A DNA stretch of 64,000 nucleotides from Achromobacter sp. AONIH1 (GCF_002902905.1 NZ_CP026124.1:6386001-6450000); one strand, 5' to 3'. Shown: positions 17,700-26,485, counted from the stretch's first letter. Notes: generated by a model not told the origin, from the letters alone. Program-made: numbers and translations.

Positions 17700-18623
17700 C
17701 TATTCCACCGACGCCGGCGCCGCCTCGCTGCGGGTAGCGCCCGGCGCGCCGCGCAGGGCATGAGCCACCAATTCCTCGGCATAGGCGGGCAGGTCGCCGC
17801 GCACGCACAGCACGAGATCGCGCGCGGCCCAGTCATCGCCCAGATCCAGACGCCGGAAGCCGGCCGAACGCCCGTGGCGGACGGCGGCGGCGCGCGGCAC
17901 GACCGCCACGCCCACGCCCTGGCCCACCATCCGGCAGACCGCGTCGAAACCGCGCAGCCGCACGCGGTAGGACAGGCTCTTGCCATCGCGGCGCGCGTGC
18001 TGCGCGATGTGCTCCTGCAAGGCGCTGCCTTCGACCAGCCCGACGAAATCCTCGTCCGCCGCGTCGGCCAGCGCGACGACGCCGCGCGCGGCCAGCGCAT
18101 GCCCCGAGGGCACGATCAGGCATAGCGGATCGTGGCGGAACACCGCCACCCGCAGGCCGCCCAGATCGGCCGAGTCCGCCAGCACGCCGATGTCACAGGT
18201 GCCGGCGCGCAAGGCGTCGGCGATCTCGTGGCTGGGCCGCTCTTCCAGGTCCACCGACACGCGCGGATGACGCTGCAGGAATTCGCCCAGCACCGGCGGC
18301 AGATGCTCGCTCAGCGCCGTGGTGTTGCATTGCACGCGCACCAGTCCCTTCAAGCCCTGGCCGTACTGGTCCAGGTCGCCGCGCATGCGGTCCATCTGCG
18401 CCAGCACCAGCCGCGCGTGATGCGCCAGCGTGCGCCCGGCCGGCGTCGGCTCCGCGCCGCGCGGGCCGCGCAACAGCAAGGGCACGCCCAGCGTGTCTTC
18501 CATGCCGCGCACGCGCTCGCTGGCCGAGGCCAGCGTCATGTTGGAACGCCGGGCGCCGGCGGTGATGGAGCCCGTTTCCTGCACATGCAGGAACAGCCGC
18601 AGGTCGGTGAGATCGAAGCGCAT
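17700..18623 (-). CDS. LysR family transcriptional regulator
   Basis: LysR-type regulator (307 aa). The helix-turn-helix is at 1-65 (DLTDLRLFLHVQETGSITAG, then LASASERVRGMED). The effector-binding domain follows, with CDIGVLADSADLGGL and GQGVGVAVVP. It is divergent from a TauE/SafE exporter gene 242 bases away, so control of that exporter is likely. Two inverted 10-base copies of GGCTATGGAA lie in the shared gap. Confidence 0.9.
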   Translation of the reverse strand: MRFDLTDLRLFLHVQETGSITAGARRSNMTLASASERVRGMEDTLGVPLLLRGPRGAEPTPAGRTLAHHARLVLAQMDRMRGDLDQYGQGLKGLVRVQCNTTALSEHLPPVLGEFLQRHPRVSVDLEERPSHEIADALRAGTCDIGVLADSADLGGLRVAVFRHDPLCLIVPSGHALAARGVVALADAADEDFVGLVEGSALQEHIAQHARRDGKSLSYRVRLRGFDAVCRMVGQGVGVAVVPRAAAVRHGRSAGFRRLDLGDDWAARDLVLCVRGDLPAYAEELVAHALRGAPGATRSEAAPASVE

Positions 18624-18643
18624 GCAAGGATCGTAGCACCGCA

Positions 18644-18830
18644 GGCTATGGAATTTCCGAACCCGGCATACGCAAGTTCCCGATAGGGCCGCGCCGGATA
18701 CGCGCCGAAAATGAACGACATGCCCGCACCCACAACCTTTATTTCGGTGTTCTCCATGCCAATCCGAACCACGTCCACCCGCTATTCCGATCTTGCCGCG
18801 CCTGCCTTGCCATCAGTCTTTTCCATAGCC
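18644..18830. repeat. inverted 10-base repeats flanking the lysR/tauE promoter gap
   Basis: GGCTATGGAA at 18644-18653 has its exact reverse complement TTCCATAGCC at 18821-18830. One copy lies just upstream of each divergent gene. They may be binding sites for the LysR protein; the distance is too long for a hairpin terminator. Confidence 0.4.
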
Positions 18831-18865
18831 TCGGCAGTCGACACCGACCACCGGGAGGCCCGGCC

Positions 18866-19651
18866 ATGAGTCCCGCCGACCTGATGATGTCCGGCGCCAC
18901 GCCACTGCTGGCGGCCGCGGCGGCCGCCGTGTTCCTCCTGGCCGGCGTAGTCAAGGGCGTGGTCGGGCTGGGGCTGCCCACCATTTCCATGGCCCTGCTG
19001 GCGCTGATCATGGCGCCCGCGCAAGCCGCCGCGCTGCTGGTGGTGCCATCGCTGGTCACCAACCTGTGGCAGGCTCGGCCCGCCGCGACCTTCGGCCCGA
19101 TCTGGCGCCGCATCGCCGGCATGCAGGCGGGCGCTTGCGCCGGCACGCTGGCGGGCGCCTGGTGGCTGGGCGCGCCATCCGGCGTCTGGGCAGGCGTATG
19201 CATGGGCGTCGCGCTGGTCCTGTACGCGGCCTGGGGCCTGTTCGGTTCGCCACCCTCCATTCCCACGCGGCGCGACGGCGCGCTGGGCCTGGCGGTGGGC
19301 GCCGCGACGGGACTGGTCACCGCCGCCACCGGCGTGTTCGTGATCCCGGCCGTGCCCTATCTGCAGGCGCTGAACCTGGGCAAGGACGGGCTGATCCAGG
19401 CCATGGGAATCTCCTTCTCGGTGTCCACGCTGGCGCTGGCGGCGGGCCTGTGGCTGAACGGCAGCTACGGCGCGGATGCGGCGGGCGCTTCGCTGCTGAT
19501 GCTGCTGCCCGCGCTACTGGGCATGGGACTGGGACAATGGCTGCGCGGCCGGCTGTCCCCGCGCGTCTTCAAGCTGTGCTTCATGGCGAGCCTGGCGCTG
19601 CTGGGCATCTACCAGGTTTTCCAGGGTCTAGCTGGCGCGAGCCATTCCTAG
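18866..19651 (+). CDS. TauE/SafE family sulfite or organoanion exporter
   Basis: Membrane protein (261 aa) with about eight helices in two related halves. The first half contains FLLAGVVKGVVGLGLPTISMALLAL (about 20-45) and the second AVGAATGLVTAATGVFVIPAVPYLQAL (about 140-165). This glycine-rich pattern is typical of TauE/SafE (DUF81) proteins, which export sulfite, sulfoacetate or similar anions. GGGAGG lies 9 bases before the ATG. The adjacent divergent LysR gene is its likely regulator. Confidence 0.9.
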   Translation: MSPADLMMSGATPLLAAAAAAVFLLAGVVKGVVGLGLPTISMALLALIMAPAQAAALLVVPSLVTNLWQARPAATFGPIWRRIAGMQAGACAGTLAGAWWLGAPSGVWAGVCMGVALVLYAAWGLFGSPPSIPTRRDGALGLAVGAATGLVTAATGVFVIPAVPYLQALNLGKDGLIQAMGISFSVSTLALAAGLWLNGSYGADAAGASLLMLLPALLGMGLGQWLRGRLSPRVFKLCFMASLALLGIYQVFQGLAGASHS

Positions 19652-19724
19652 GGGCGAGCAAGGCCGCTTGCCAAGCGGTCGGGGGTGCTTGCGTCCTGAC
19701 GCCCCGCGTCGCCTTCCCCGCGCC

Positions 19725-20480
19725 TCACGCGGCCAGGCGGCGCTCGTCGAGCGGACCGATGGCGATCGACATCTCGCGCCAGCGCGCCAGCTCTTGCTGC
19801 ACCGATTGGATCTTGATGCGCGCCTGATCGAAGGCGTCCCGGCCCAGGAACAGATGCCGTGGCGCGTACTGGGCCTGCGAGGCCTGGATAAGGGTACGCG
19901 CGACCTGGGCCGGCACGCGCGCCGCGCCCGGGTAGACCAGCGTAACGCGCACGCCATGCGGCGCGGCTTCGACGGCCAGGGCCTCGGTCAGGCCGCCCAG
20001 CGCGAACTTGGCCGCGCAGTACGCGCCCCAGCCCTCGGCCGCGCCATCGAAGCCCAGGATCGACGACACATTGAACACATGCCCGCCACGCTGCGCGCGC
20101 AGGCGCGGCATGGCGGCGCGTATCACGTTCATGGCGCCGAAGACGCCGATATCGAAACCCTCGCGCAGCGCCGCGTCGGACAGCTGATCCAGCGGCCCCC
20201 GCGCGGCGCAGGCGGCGTTGTTCACCACCACGTCCAGACCGCCGAAGGCGGCATGCGCCGCGTCGACCGCGCGCCGCACGCTGCGTTCATCGCCCAGGTC
20301 CACGGCCAGCGGCAGCAGGCGGCCATCGAGCGCCGCGCCGGTCGCTTCCAGCAGGGCGTCCACGTCGCGCGAGGTCGCCGCCACGCGATGGCCCTGCTCC
20401 AGCAGGGCCTTGACCAGCGCCAGTCCCAATCCCGCGGAGGCCCCGGTCACAAACCAGATTTTTCCGGATTCCATGCTCAT
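19725..20480 (-). CDS. SDR family oxidoreductase (classical)
   Basis: Short-chain dehydrogenase (251 aa). The NAD(P)-binding motif TGASAGLG is at about 11-18, and VNNAA is near residue 88. The catalytic serine lies in NVSSILG and the YxxxK pair is YCAAK, so the active site is complete. The substrate is unknown. GGGAAGGG immediately precedes the ATG at 20480; a second ATG two codons later is possible. It stands alone on this strand. Confidence 0.9.
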   Translation of the reverse strand: MSMESGKIWFVTGASAGLGLALVKALLEQGHRVAATSRDVDALLEATGAALDGRLLPLAVDLGDERSVRRAVDAAHAAFGGLDVVVNNAACAARGPLDQLSDAALREGFDIGVFGAMNVIRAAMPRLRAQRGGHVFNVSSILGFDGAAEGWGAYCAAKFALGGLTEALAVEAAPHGVRVTLVYPGAARVPAQVARTLIQASQAQYAPRHLFLGRDAFDQARIKIQSVQQELARWREMSIAIGPLDERRLAA

Positions 20481-20611
20481 CCCTTCCCTAGAACCCGGCG
20501 CGGGCCGGATGGCGCCGCGCCATGGAAAGGAATGTTAGAAAACGAGGCGCGCGGCGTACAGCCGCGTTCTTGCGGGAAACCTGCCTAATCCTGCAATCCC
20601 GCCAAACAGCT

Positions 20612-20761
20612 TCAGCCCAGCGCGCTGCGATAGTGCCCGGCGTCGAAGGCCGGCGCATCGGCCGCCAGCGCCGGCGCGGCCTCGTCCTGCGCGGGTTCCC
20701 CTGCAACAACCCCGAACAGCGACAGTTCGGCCCTGACCAATGCTTGAACAAAATCCGTCAT
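20612..20761 (-). CDS. possible small protein (49 aa)
   Basis: A short open frame starting MTDFVQALVRAELSLFGV and ending DAGHYRSALG. The ATG has a good ribosome binding site, GGAG, about 9 bases upstream. The first 20 residues could form an amphipathic helix; the middle is alanine- and glutamate-rich. It has no recognised family. The codon pattern (third-position G or C) is like that of real genes here. It fills part of an otherwise empty gap between the SDR and the alpha/beta hydrolase. Confidence 0.45.
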   Translation of the reverse strand: MTDFVQALVRAELSLFGVVAGEPAQDEAAPALAADAPAFDAGHYRSALG

Positions 20762-21076
20762 GATGTTTTCTCCATGCTGAGATGATGCGCTCGCCGCCCG
20801 CCAGGCCGGCGGCGCGGAAACAGCAGGGGTTCATCTTGGCCGCAGGCCATCAGGGCGTCCATTTGGTTTGTTCAATCGCGGCGATTGACGCCGGATTTGG
20901 AACCGTTGCGGACGGCCGCGCCGGACGGAGCACCGACGCGCCGGCAACCGCCGCTGTCGCCCGCCGACAGCAAGTCTTTGGTCATGATTCGTGGACAACA
21001 ACGCAGAATTATTCACCAATCAAGATCTTCAACGCTCCTATGATCGAAGCGTGACGACTCTCAGGAATGCTCCACC
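20762..21076. other. intergenic region with a perfect 15-base dyad
   Basis: No convincing gene. A perfect dyad CAATCGC-G-GCGATTG lies at 20873-20887, between the divergent 49-codon frame and the hydrolase gene, and looks like an operator. The right part, around 20990-21050, is AT-rich and probably contains the hydrolase promoter. Confidence 0.45.
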
Positions 21077-21967
21077 ATGTCCGCCTATCACCACGTAAAG
21101 ACCTCGCAGCTGGACATCGCCTATCTGGAATGGAATCCGGCCGGCGCGCGCACCGCCGTGCTGCTGCATGGCTGGCCCGACAGCCCCGAATGCTGGAACA
21201 GCGTGGCAGACAAGCTGGCCGCCTCGGGCTACCGTGTGCTCTGCCCGGCGCTGCGCGGCTTCGGCCCGACCCGCTTCCTGCGCGCCGACACGCCCCGCAG
21301 CGGCGAACTGGCCGCATTGGGCCGCGACCTGCTGGACTTCCGCTCGGAGCTGGGCCTGGAGCGCCCCGTGCTGGTCGGCCACGACTGGGGCGCGCGCGCC
21401 GCGGGCAACGCCTGCGGCCTGGACGCCGACGCGGCCTCGCACCTGGTGCTGCTATCGGTCGGCTACGGCACCAACAGCCCGGACCAACCCGTGCCGCTGT
21501 CCCAGGCACGCAATTACTGGTATCACTGGTTCATGGCCACGCCCAGGGGCGCGGCCACCGTCCGTGACAGCCGGCGGGAATTCACCCGCTACATGTGGGA
21601 CACCTGGTCGCCCGCCGGCTGGTACGAAGAAGCCGATTTCGACGAAGCCGCCCGCGCCTTCGACAATCCGGACTGGGCCGAGGTGGTGCTGCACTCCTAT
21701 CGCCAGCGCTGGGGCCACGCCCAGGGCGACCCGGCCTATGCCGAAGATGCCGCGCGCCTGACGCCCGCGCCGGAGCTGGCCGTGCCGACCCTGGTGCTGC
21801 ACGGCGGGGCCGACGCCTGCAACTCGCCCGCCACGTCCGAGGGCAAGGACGCTTATTTCAGCGGCCGCTATCAACGCCGCGTGCTGGACGGCATTGGCCA
21901 TTTCCCGCAACGCGAGGCGCCGCAGGCGGTGGCCCAGGCCATCCTGAGATTCTGCGAACCGGCCTGA
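21077..21967 (+). CDS. alpha/beta hydrolase, epoxide hydrolase/dehalogenase type
   Basis: Alpha/beta hydrolase (296 aa). The oxyanion-hole motif HGWPDSPECW is at about 31-40. The nucleophile elbow is GHDWGA, with Asp as nucleophile near residue 102, as in epoxide hydrolases and haloalkane dehalogenases rather than esterases. The late LHGGAD and GIGHFPQ motifs hold the acid and catalytic histidine. The substrate is unknown. AGGA lies about 10 bases before the ATG. A terminator ends the unit downstream. Confidence 0.88.
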   Translation: MSAYHHVKTSQLDIAYLEWNPAGARTAVLLHGWPDSPECWNSVADKLAASGYRVLCPALRGFGPTRFLRADTPRSGELAALGRDLLDFRSELGLERPVLVGHDWGARAAGNACGLDADAASHLVLLSVGYGTNSPDQPVPLSQARNYWYHWFMATPRGAATVRDSRREFTRYMWDTWSPAGWYEEADFDEAARAFDNPDWAEVVLHSYRQRWGHAQGDPAYAEDAARLTPAPELAVPTLVLHGGADACNSPATSEGKDAYFSGRYQRRVLDGIGHFPQREAPQAVAQAILRFCEPA

Positions 21968-22056
21968 AACCGGGCGCGGGATCCGTCCGTACACGGCTCG
22001 TCAGCCGGCCCGCGCCCCTGCACGCCCCCGGAATGACGGATAATTCGGTCTGTGCG

Positions 22057-22083
22057 CCGCCGCCCCGCCGGGCGGCGGTTTTT
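22057..22083 (+). terminator. rho-independent terminator after the hydrolase
   Basis: The hairpin has 9-bp arms CCGCCGCCC and GGGCGGCGG, a CGCC loop and five T after it. It lies 90 bases after the hydrolase stop and 40 before the next start. Confidence 0.85.
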
Positions 22084-22122
22084 CGCGGGCCTGTCGCCCG
22101 CGCCCGTAATCCGGAGTCAGCT

Positions 22123-22455
22123 ATGTATCGCGGCATCGAGGCGATCGAACATTTCATGGAATCCATCGGCCTCGTCTGGCGGCCCGGCGCCACCGCAAGC
22201 GCGGAGCTGCGCGCCAGCTACCGCATCGGCAATACTCGCCCGCTGGGCATTGATTGCACGCTGGTGGAATTCCACTGCGACGCCAAGCGTCCGAAGATCT
22301 GGGTGCCCGAGTTCTCGCGCACCAGCTTCCACCAATGGTTCGAAGTGCCCTACCAGGATTTCGAGTTCACGCCCGGCGGCTCGATGCTGAAGATCAAGGC
22401 CGCCGCGCGCGGCAACGCGCCCCCGTACAGCGTGGGCCTCAAGCCGCTGGCCTGA
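22123..22455 (+). CDS. hypothetical protein
   Basis: I recognise no family (110 aa). The protein has no signal peptide or membrane helix and is rich in aromatic residues (WVPEFSRTSFHQWFEVPYQDFEF), which suggests a compact beta fold. The ATG has GGAG about 9 bases upstream, and a terminator sits just before the gene, so it is probably a single-gene unit. It faces the GNAT gene convergently with a 17-base gap. Confidence 0.7.
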   Translation: MYRGIEAIEHFMESIGLVWRPGATASAELRASYRIGNTRPLGIDCTLVEFHCDAKRPKIWVPEFSRTSFHQWFEVPYQDFEFTPGGSMLKIKAAARGNAPPYSVGLKPLA

Positions 22456-22472
22456 CGCCCGCGCGAGGGCGG

Positions 22473-23015
22473 CTACAGCTGCTTGTACATGATGGTGGTG
22501 CCGTCCAGCCGGTGCGCGTCATGCGAATCGCGGCTGAAGCCCGGGATGACGCCCACCGTCACATACCCCAGCGAGGCATACAAAGGCTCGGCGCGATCGC
22601 CGGTGCGCGTGTCCAGCGTGATCAGGCTGCGCCCGGCAGCCACGGCCAGCGCCTCGACCTTTGCCATCAAGGCCCGCGCGATGCCCTGGCGCCGGAAATC
22701 CGGATGCACCAGCAGCTTGCGCACCTCGGCGCGGTGCGGTTGATTGGGCGGGGTGTCGCAATCGAGCTGCACCGCGCCGGCCAGCCTGCCGTCCTGCCAG
22801 GCGGCCACCAACAGCAGGCCGCCCCCGGCCACGCCGGGCAGCACCTTGTCGCGCCAGAACGCCAGCGCGTCGTCCGGGCTGTACGGCAGGACGAAGCTGA
22901 CGCTGGCGCCCGCGTGCACGCTGGCGTGCAGCAGCTCCGCCAGTTCCGGCAGCAGGGTTTCGGTTTCGGCGGCCGAGAGCGTGGCCATGCGCAGGGAGGC
23001 AAGATGGTCGGGCAT
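22473..23015 (-). CDS. GNAT family N-acetyltransferase
   Basis: Acetyltransferase of the GNAT superfamily (180 aa). The acetyl-CoA binding motif VRKLLVHPDFRRQGIARALM (R/Q-x-x-G-x-G/A) is at about 107-126, followed by LYASLGYVTVG. The last residues (HRLDGTTIMYKQL) are typical of small-molecule or amino-acid acetyltransferases. It starts 23 bases after the XRE-cupin regulator gene and belongs to that operon, so the regulator's ligand may be the substrate. I chose the ATG at 23015 as the first start after the regulator gene ends. Confidence 0.87.
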   Translation of the reverse strand: MPDHLASLRMATLSAAETETLLPELAELLHASVHAGASVSFVLPYSPDDALAFWRDKVLPGVAGGGLLLVAAWQDGRLAGAVQLDCDTPPNQPHRAEVRKLLVHPDFRRQGIARALMAKVEALAVAAGRSLITLDTRTGDRAEPLYASLGYVTVGVIPGFSRDSHDAHRLDGTTIMYKQL

Positions 23016-23038
23016 GTAGCACCTGTAGACGTTGTGGT

Positions 23039-23611
23039 TCAGACGATGAAAAGCAGGTAGCGGGCGCCGCTGTCCCGCGGCGTCTCGAAAAGGCTGGCTC
23101 CGGCCAGCTGGTAGCGCAGGCAGTCGCCCGGACGCAGCCCGTGGCGGCGGCCATCCACGGTGATGTGCAGCGCGCCTTCCAGCATCAGCAGATGGTGTTC
23201 CAGATTCGGACGCGGCGGCTGCGGGTATTCGATGCGGGCACCGGCGTCCAGCTCGCAGGCCAGCACTTCCCCGGCCAGCGCGGCCGCCGGCGGCGAGACC
23301 GAGCGGCGCCGGAAGCCCGCGCTCGCATCGACCCAGACCGGCTGCGCGCTTTCGGGCACCAGCGGCGCGAAGTCGTCTTCCACCATCAGCATCAGCCGCG
23401 ACATGGTCAGGCCGTAGGCGGCGCACAGCCGCCCCAGCACGCTGGCCGTGGGGCTGACCTCGGCGTTTTCCAGCCTCGACAGCGTGGCGCGGCTGACGCC
23501 GGCCCGGCCGGCCAGTTCGTCCAGGGACCAGCCGCGTTCCTGGCGCAGGCCCTTCAGGCGCGAGGCGATGCGCATGTCCAGGCCGTGATCGAATTCGGGA
23601 TTATTTTCCAT
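23039..23611 (-). CDS. XRE-cupin transcriptional regulator
   Basis: Regulator (190 aa) with an N-terminal XRE helix-turn-helix at about 14-68 (LKGLRQERGWSLDELAGRAGVSRATLSRLENAEVSPT) and a C-terminal cupin domain (LEHHLLMLEGALHITVDG, LRPGDCLRYQ). This layout is that of PuuR-like regulators, which often control acyl transfer or amine catabolism genes. It is the first gene of an operon with GNAT. A dyad overlapping the region just before its start codon suggests autoregulation. Confidence 0.88.
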   Translation of the reverse strand: MENNPEFDHGLDMRIASRLKGLRQERGWSLDELAGRAGVSRATLSRLENAEVSPTASVLGRLCAAYGLTMSRLMLMVEDDFAPLVPESAQPVWVDASAGFRRRSVSPPAAALAGEVLACELDAGARIEYPQPPRPNLEHHLLMLEGALHITVDGRRHGLRPGDCLRYQLAGASLFETPRDSGARYLLFIV

Positions 23612-23632
23612 ATTTGGGATTTTTTCTCAAAT
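23612..23632. promoter_or_regulatory. dyad before the XRE-cupin gene
   Basis: ATTTGGGA and TCTCAAAT form a near-perfect inverted repeat (one mismatch) around a T-run. It begins directly next to the XRE start codon and lies between the regulator and the divergent phospholipase D family gene. It is a candidate operator for the regulator. Confidence 0.45.
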
Positions 23633-23708
23633 AAGAAATTCCGTCAAGCGAGCCCGCGTCCGCTCCGCCCGTCAACCACGCCCCGCCGAATTCGGCACAA
23701 TAGGGCCC

Positions 23709-25253
23709 ATGTTCCTGGCTCGATACCTGATCATGCCGATTCTCTGCCTGGGCCTGCTGGCCGGCTGCGCCCTGCCCTCGCAGGAACAGCGCAGCCAGTC
23801 GCAGGCGCTCGATCCCGACGCGGCGGCGGCCACCCCGCTGGGCCGCGCCATCGCGCCCGTCGCCGCCGGCCACGCCGGCCTGTCCGGCATCCACCCGCTG
23901 GCCGACGCCCACGACGCCTTCGCCGCGCGCATGATGCTGGCGCGCGCCGCCGAGCGCAGCCTGGACGTGCAGTACTACATCTGGCGCGGCGACATGACCG
24001 GCATGATGCTGCTCGAAGCGCTGCACGAAGCCGCCGATCGTGGCGTGCGCGTGCGCCTGCTGCTGGACGACAACGGCACCTCGGGCCTGGACCGCGAGCT
24101 GGCCGCGCTGGACGGACATCCCAACATCGAAGTGCGGCTGTACAACCCCTTCGCGCTGCGCTGGCCCAAGACGCTGGGCTACCTGACCGACTTCAGCCGG
24201 CTCAACCGGCGCATGCACAACAAGTCCTTCACCGCCGACAACCAGGCCACCATCATCGGCGGCCGCAACGTCGGCGATGAATATTTCGGCGCCGCCAACG
24301 GCGTGCTGTTCACCGACCTGGACGTGCTGGCGATCGGCGCGGCGGTGCAGGACGTGTCCGCCGATTTCGACCGTTACTGGGCCAGCGACTCGGCCTATCC
24401 GGTGGCGCGCCTGCTCAAGCCGGCCGAGGCGGGCGCGCTGGACCTGCTCAAGCGGCGCGCCGACGACATGGAACGCTCGTCCGACGCCGCCGCCTATGCC
24501 GAGGCCATGCGCGCCCTGCCCTTCATCCGTCAGTTGCTCAAGGGCGAGCTGGAACTGGAATGGGCGCCCACGCGCATGGTCAGCGACGATCCGCGCAAGA
24601 CCCTGGGCACCGCGCCGCCAGAGGCCATGCTGCCGCATCAGTTGCACGAGATCATCGGCAAGCCCGCCCAGTCGCTGGATCTGGTGTCGCCCTACTTCGT
24701 GCCCGGCGAATCCGGCACGCGCGCCTTCAGCGAAATGGCCCGCGCCGGCGTGCGGGTGCGCGTGCTGACCAACTCGCTGGAAGCCACCGACGTGGCGGCC
24801 GTGCACTCCGGCTACGCCAGGCGCCGCGCCGATCTGCTGGCGGGCGGGGTGGAGCTGTTCGAAATGAAGCGCGCCGCCGGCGGCGGACGCAACAAGAACC
24901 TGGGCCCGCTGGGCAGCTCCGGGTCCAGCCTGCACGCCAAGACCTTCGCGGTAGACGGCCAGCGCATCTTCGTCGGCTCGTTCAATTTTGATCCCCGCTC
25001 GGCCAGGCTCAACACCGAACTCGGCTTCATCATCGACAGTCCCAGGCTGGCCAGCCAGATCTCGACGGCCTTCACGCGCGACGTGCCGGCCACGGCCTAT
25101 CGCGCGCTGCTGGACGAACGCGGCAAGGTCTACTGGCTGGAACTGCGCGACGACGGCCAGACCGTACGTTATGACAGCGAACCCGGCGCCAGCGTCTGGC
25201 AGCGCCTGTCGGTCTGGTTCATCTCGCTGCTGCCGGTGGAGTCCTTGCTGTAA
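23709..25253 (+). CDS. phospholipase D family lipoprotein (cardiolipin synthase-like)
   Basis: Exported lipoprotein (514 aa) of the phospholipase D superfamily. The signal ends in the lipobox LLAGC, with lipidated Cys near residue 19. Two HKD motifs are complete: HNKSFTADNQ starting at about 170 (followed by GGRNVGD) and HAKTFAVDGQ at about 408 (followed by GSFNFDPRS). The family includes cardiolipin synthase-like and YmdC/ClsC-type enzymes that transfer phosphatidyl groups. It is probably attached to the periplasmic side of a membrane. It is divergent from the XRE-cupin operon. Confidence 0.9.
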   Translation: MFLARYLIMPILCLGLLAGCALPSQEQRSQSQALDPDAAAATPLGRAIAPVAAGHAGLSGIHPLADAHDAFAARMMLARAAERSLDVQYYIWRGDMTGMMLLEALHEAADRGVRVRLLLDDNGTSGLDRELAALDGHPNIEVRLYNPFALRWPKTLGYLTDFSRLNRRMHNKSFTADNQATIIGGRNVGDEYFGAANGVLFTDLDVLAIGAAVQDVSADFDRYWASDSAYPVARLLKPAEAGALDLLKRRADDMERSSDAAAYAEAMRALPFIRQLLKGELELEWAPTRMVSDDPRKTLGTAPPEAMLPHQLHEIIGKPAQSLDLVSPYFVPGESGTRAFSEMARAGVRVRVLTNSLEATDVAAVHSGYARRRADLLAGGVELFEMKRAAGGGRNKNLGPLGSSGSSLHAKTFAVDGQRIFVGSFNFDPRSARLNTELGFIIDSPRLASQISTAFTRDVPATAYRALLDERGKVYWLELRDDGQTVRYDSEPGASVWQRLSVWFISLLPVESLL

Positions 25254-25319
25254 TCGCAGCCAGGACGCGACGCAACAAGCGGAGCGCGCCTCAGCCCGCG
25301 CGGCGGCATACTGAACATC

Positions 25320-25979
25320 ATGAGCATGAACCTGGATCTTTTCGACGAGGCCGACCCCCAGCCCGCCCGCAGCGAATCCATCGGCCCGCGATCCGTGGTG
25401 CTGCGCGGCTACGCCCTGCCCGTCGCCGACGCCCTGCTGCAATCCCTGGACGAAGTGATCCGGCAGTCGCCGTTCCGACGCATGGAAACCCCCGGCGGCC
25501 ATCTGATGTCTGTCGCACTGAGCAATTGCGGCCGGCTGGGCTGGACCACGGACCACGACGGCTACCGCTACACGCCGGCCGACCCGCTGTCGGGGCGGCC
25601 CTGGCCCGACATGCCGCCGGCCTTCGCCGCCCTGGGACGCGAGGCCGCCGCCGCGGCCGGCTTTGCCGGCTTCGAACCGGACGCCTGCCTGCTCAACCGC
25701 TACGAGCCGGGCGCGCGCATGTCCTTGCACCAGGACCGCAACGAGCGCGATTTCAGCGCGCCCATCGTGTCGGTGTCGCTGGGCATGCCGGCGGTGTTTC
25801 TTTTCGGTGGCCTGGCGCGCTCGGACCCCGCCGCCCGCGTGCCGCTGTTCCACGGCGACGTGGTGGTCTGGGGTGGCGCGGACCGCCTGCGTTTCCACGG
25901 CGTGCTGCCGCTGAAGGACAGGCCGCATCCGCGCCTGGGCAGCCTGCGTCTGAACCTCACGCTGCGCAAGGCGGGTTGA
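25320..25979 (+). CDS. alkB: AlkB, 2-oxoglutarate-dependent DNA/RNA demethylase
   Basis: Oxidative repair enzyme (219 aa) that removes alkyl groups such as 1-methyladenine and 3-methylcytosine, using Fe(II), 2-oxoglutarate and O2. The iron ligands are in LHQDRNE (HxD) and the later HGV histidine. The 2-oxoglutarate arginines are in the C-terminal RLNLTLRKAG (RxNxTxR pattern). GDVVVWGG and the N-terminal region NCGRLGWTTDHDGYRY also match AlkB. Length is the same as E. coli AlkB. It appears to be transcribed alone. Confidence 0.95.
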   Translation: MSMNLDLFDEADPQPARSESIGPRSVVLRGYALPVADALLQSLDEVIRQSPFRRMETPGGHLMSVALSNCGRLGWTTDHDGYRYTPADPLSGRPWPDMPPAFAALGREAAAAAGFAGFEPDACLLNRYEPGARMSLHQDRNERDFSAPIVSVSLGMPAVFLFGGLARSDPAARVPLFHGDVVVWGGADRLRFHGVLPLKDRPHPRLGSLRLNLTLRKAG

Positions 25980-26072
25980 GACGGCGGGCCCGATCCGGCC
26001 CGCCGGACCAAGGCGGGCGGAACCGGTTAGCATAGGCGCACGCTTTCCCTACACCCTCAAGAGAACAACGAT

Positions 26073-26456
26073 ATGCACGCGCTGGGCCGACTCGTCATCC
26101 TGGTCACCGACTACGACACCGCGATCGCCTTCTACCAGGACAAGCTGGGCATGGAGGTCTTCGTCGACATGGCCGTCGGCGCCCAGCGCTACGTGCACCT
26201 GCGCCTGCCCGAGCAGCCCTCGGTGGGCGTATGGCTGCTGCAGGCGCAAACGCAGGCGCAGCGCGACCGCGTGGGCGACCAGACCGGCGGCCAGCCGGTG
26301 GGCGTGTTCTACACCAGCGACACGCGCCGCGATCACGCGCGCTTCGCCGCGCAAGGCGTGCGTTTCACGCGCGAGCCCGTCGAGGACGCCGTCGCGGTGT
26401 ACGCGCATTTCATCGATCTGTACGGCAACGAATTCGTACTCGTGCAACTGAAGTGA
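26073..26456 (+). CDS. VOC/glyoxalase superfamily protein
   Basis: Single-domain vicinal-oxygen-chelate protein (127 aa). The start GRLVILVTDYDTAIAFYQDKLGMEVF is the usual first beta-alpha unit. The end AVYAHFIDLYGNEFVLVQL carries the glutamate of the metal site region. Members include glyoxalase I, dioxygenases and antibiotic-binding proteins; the substrate is unknown. The SDR gene begins 29 bases downstream and is probably co-transcribed. Confidence 0.85.
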   Translation: MHALGRLVILVTDYDTAIAFYQDKLGMEVFVDMAVGAQRYVHLRLPEQPSVGVWLLQAQTQAQRDRVGDQTGGQPVGVFYTSDTRRDHARFAAQGVRFTREPVEDAVAVYAHFIDLYGNEFVLVQLK

Positions 26457-26485
26457 GCCGCGCGGCTCACGCGAAGGAACCCGCC

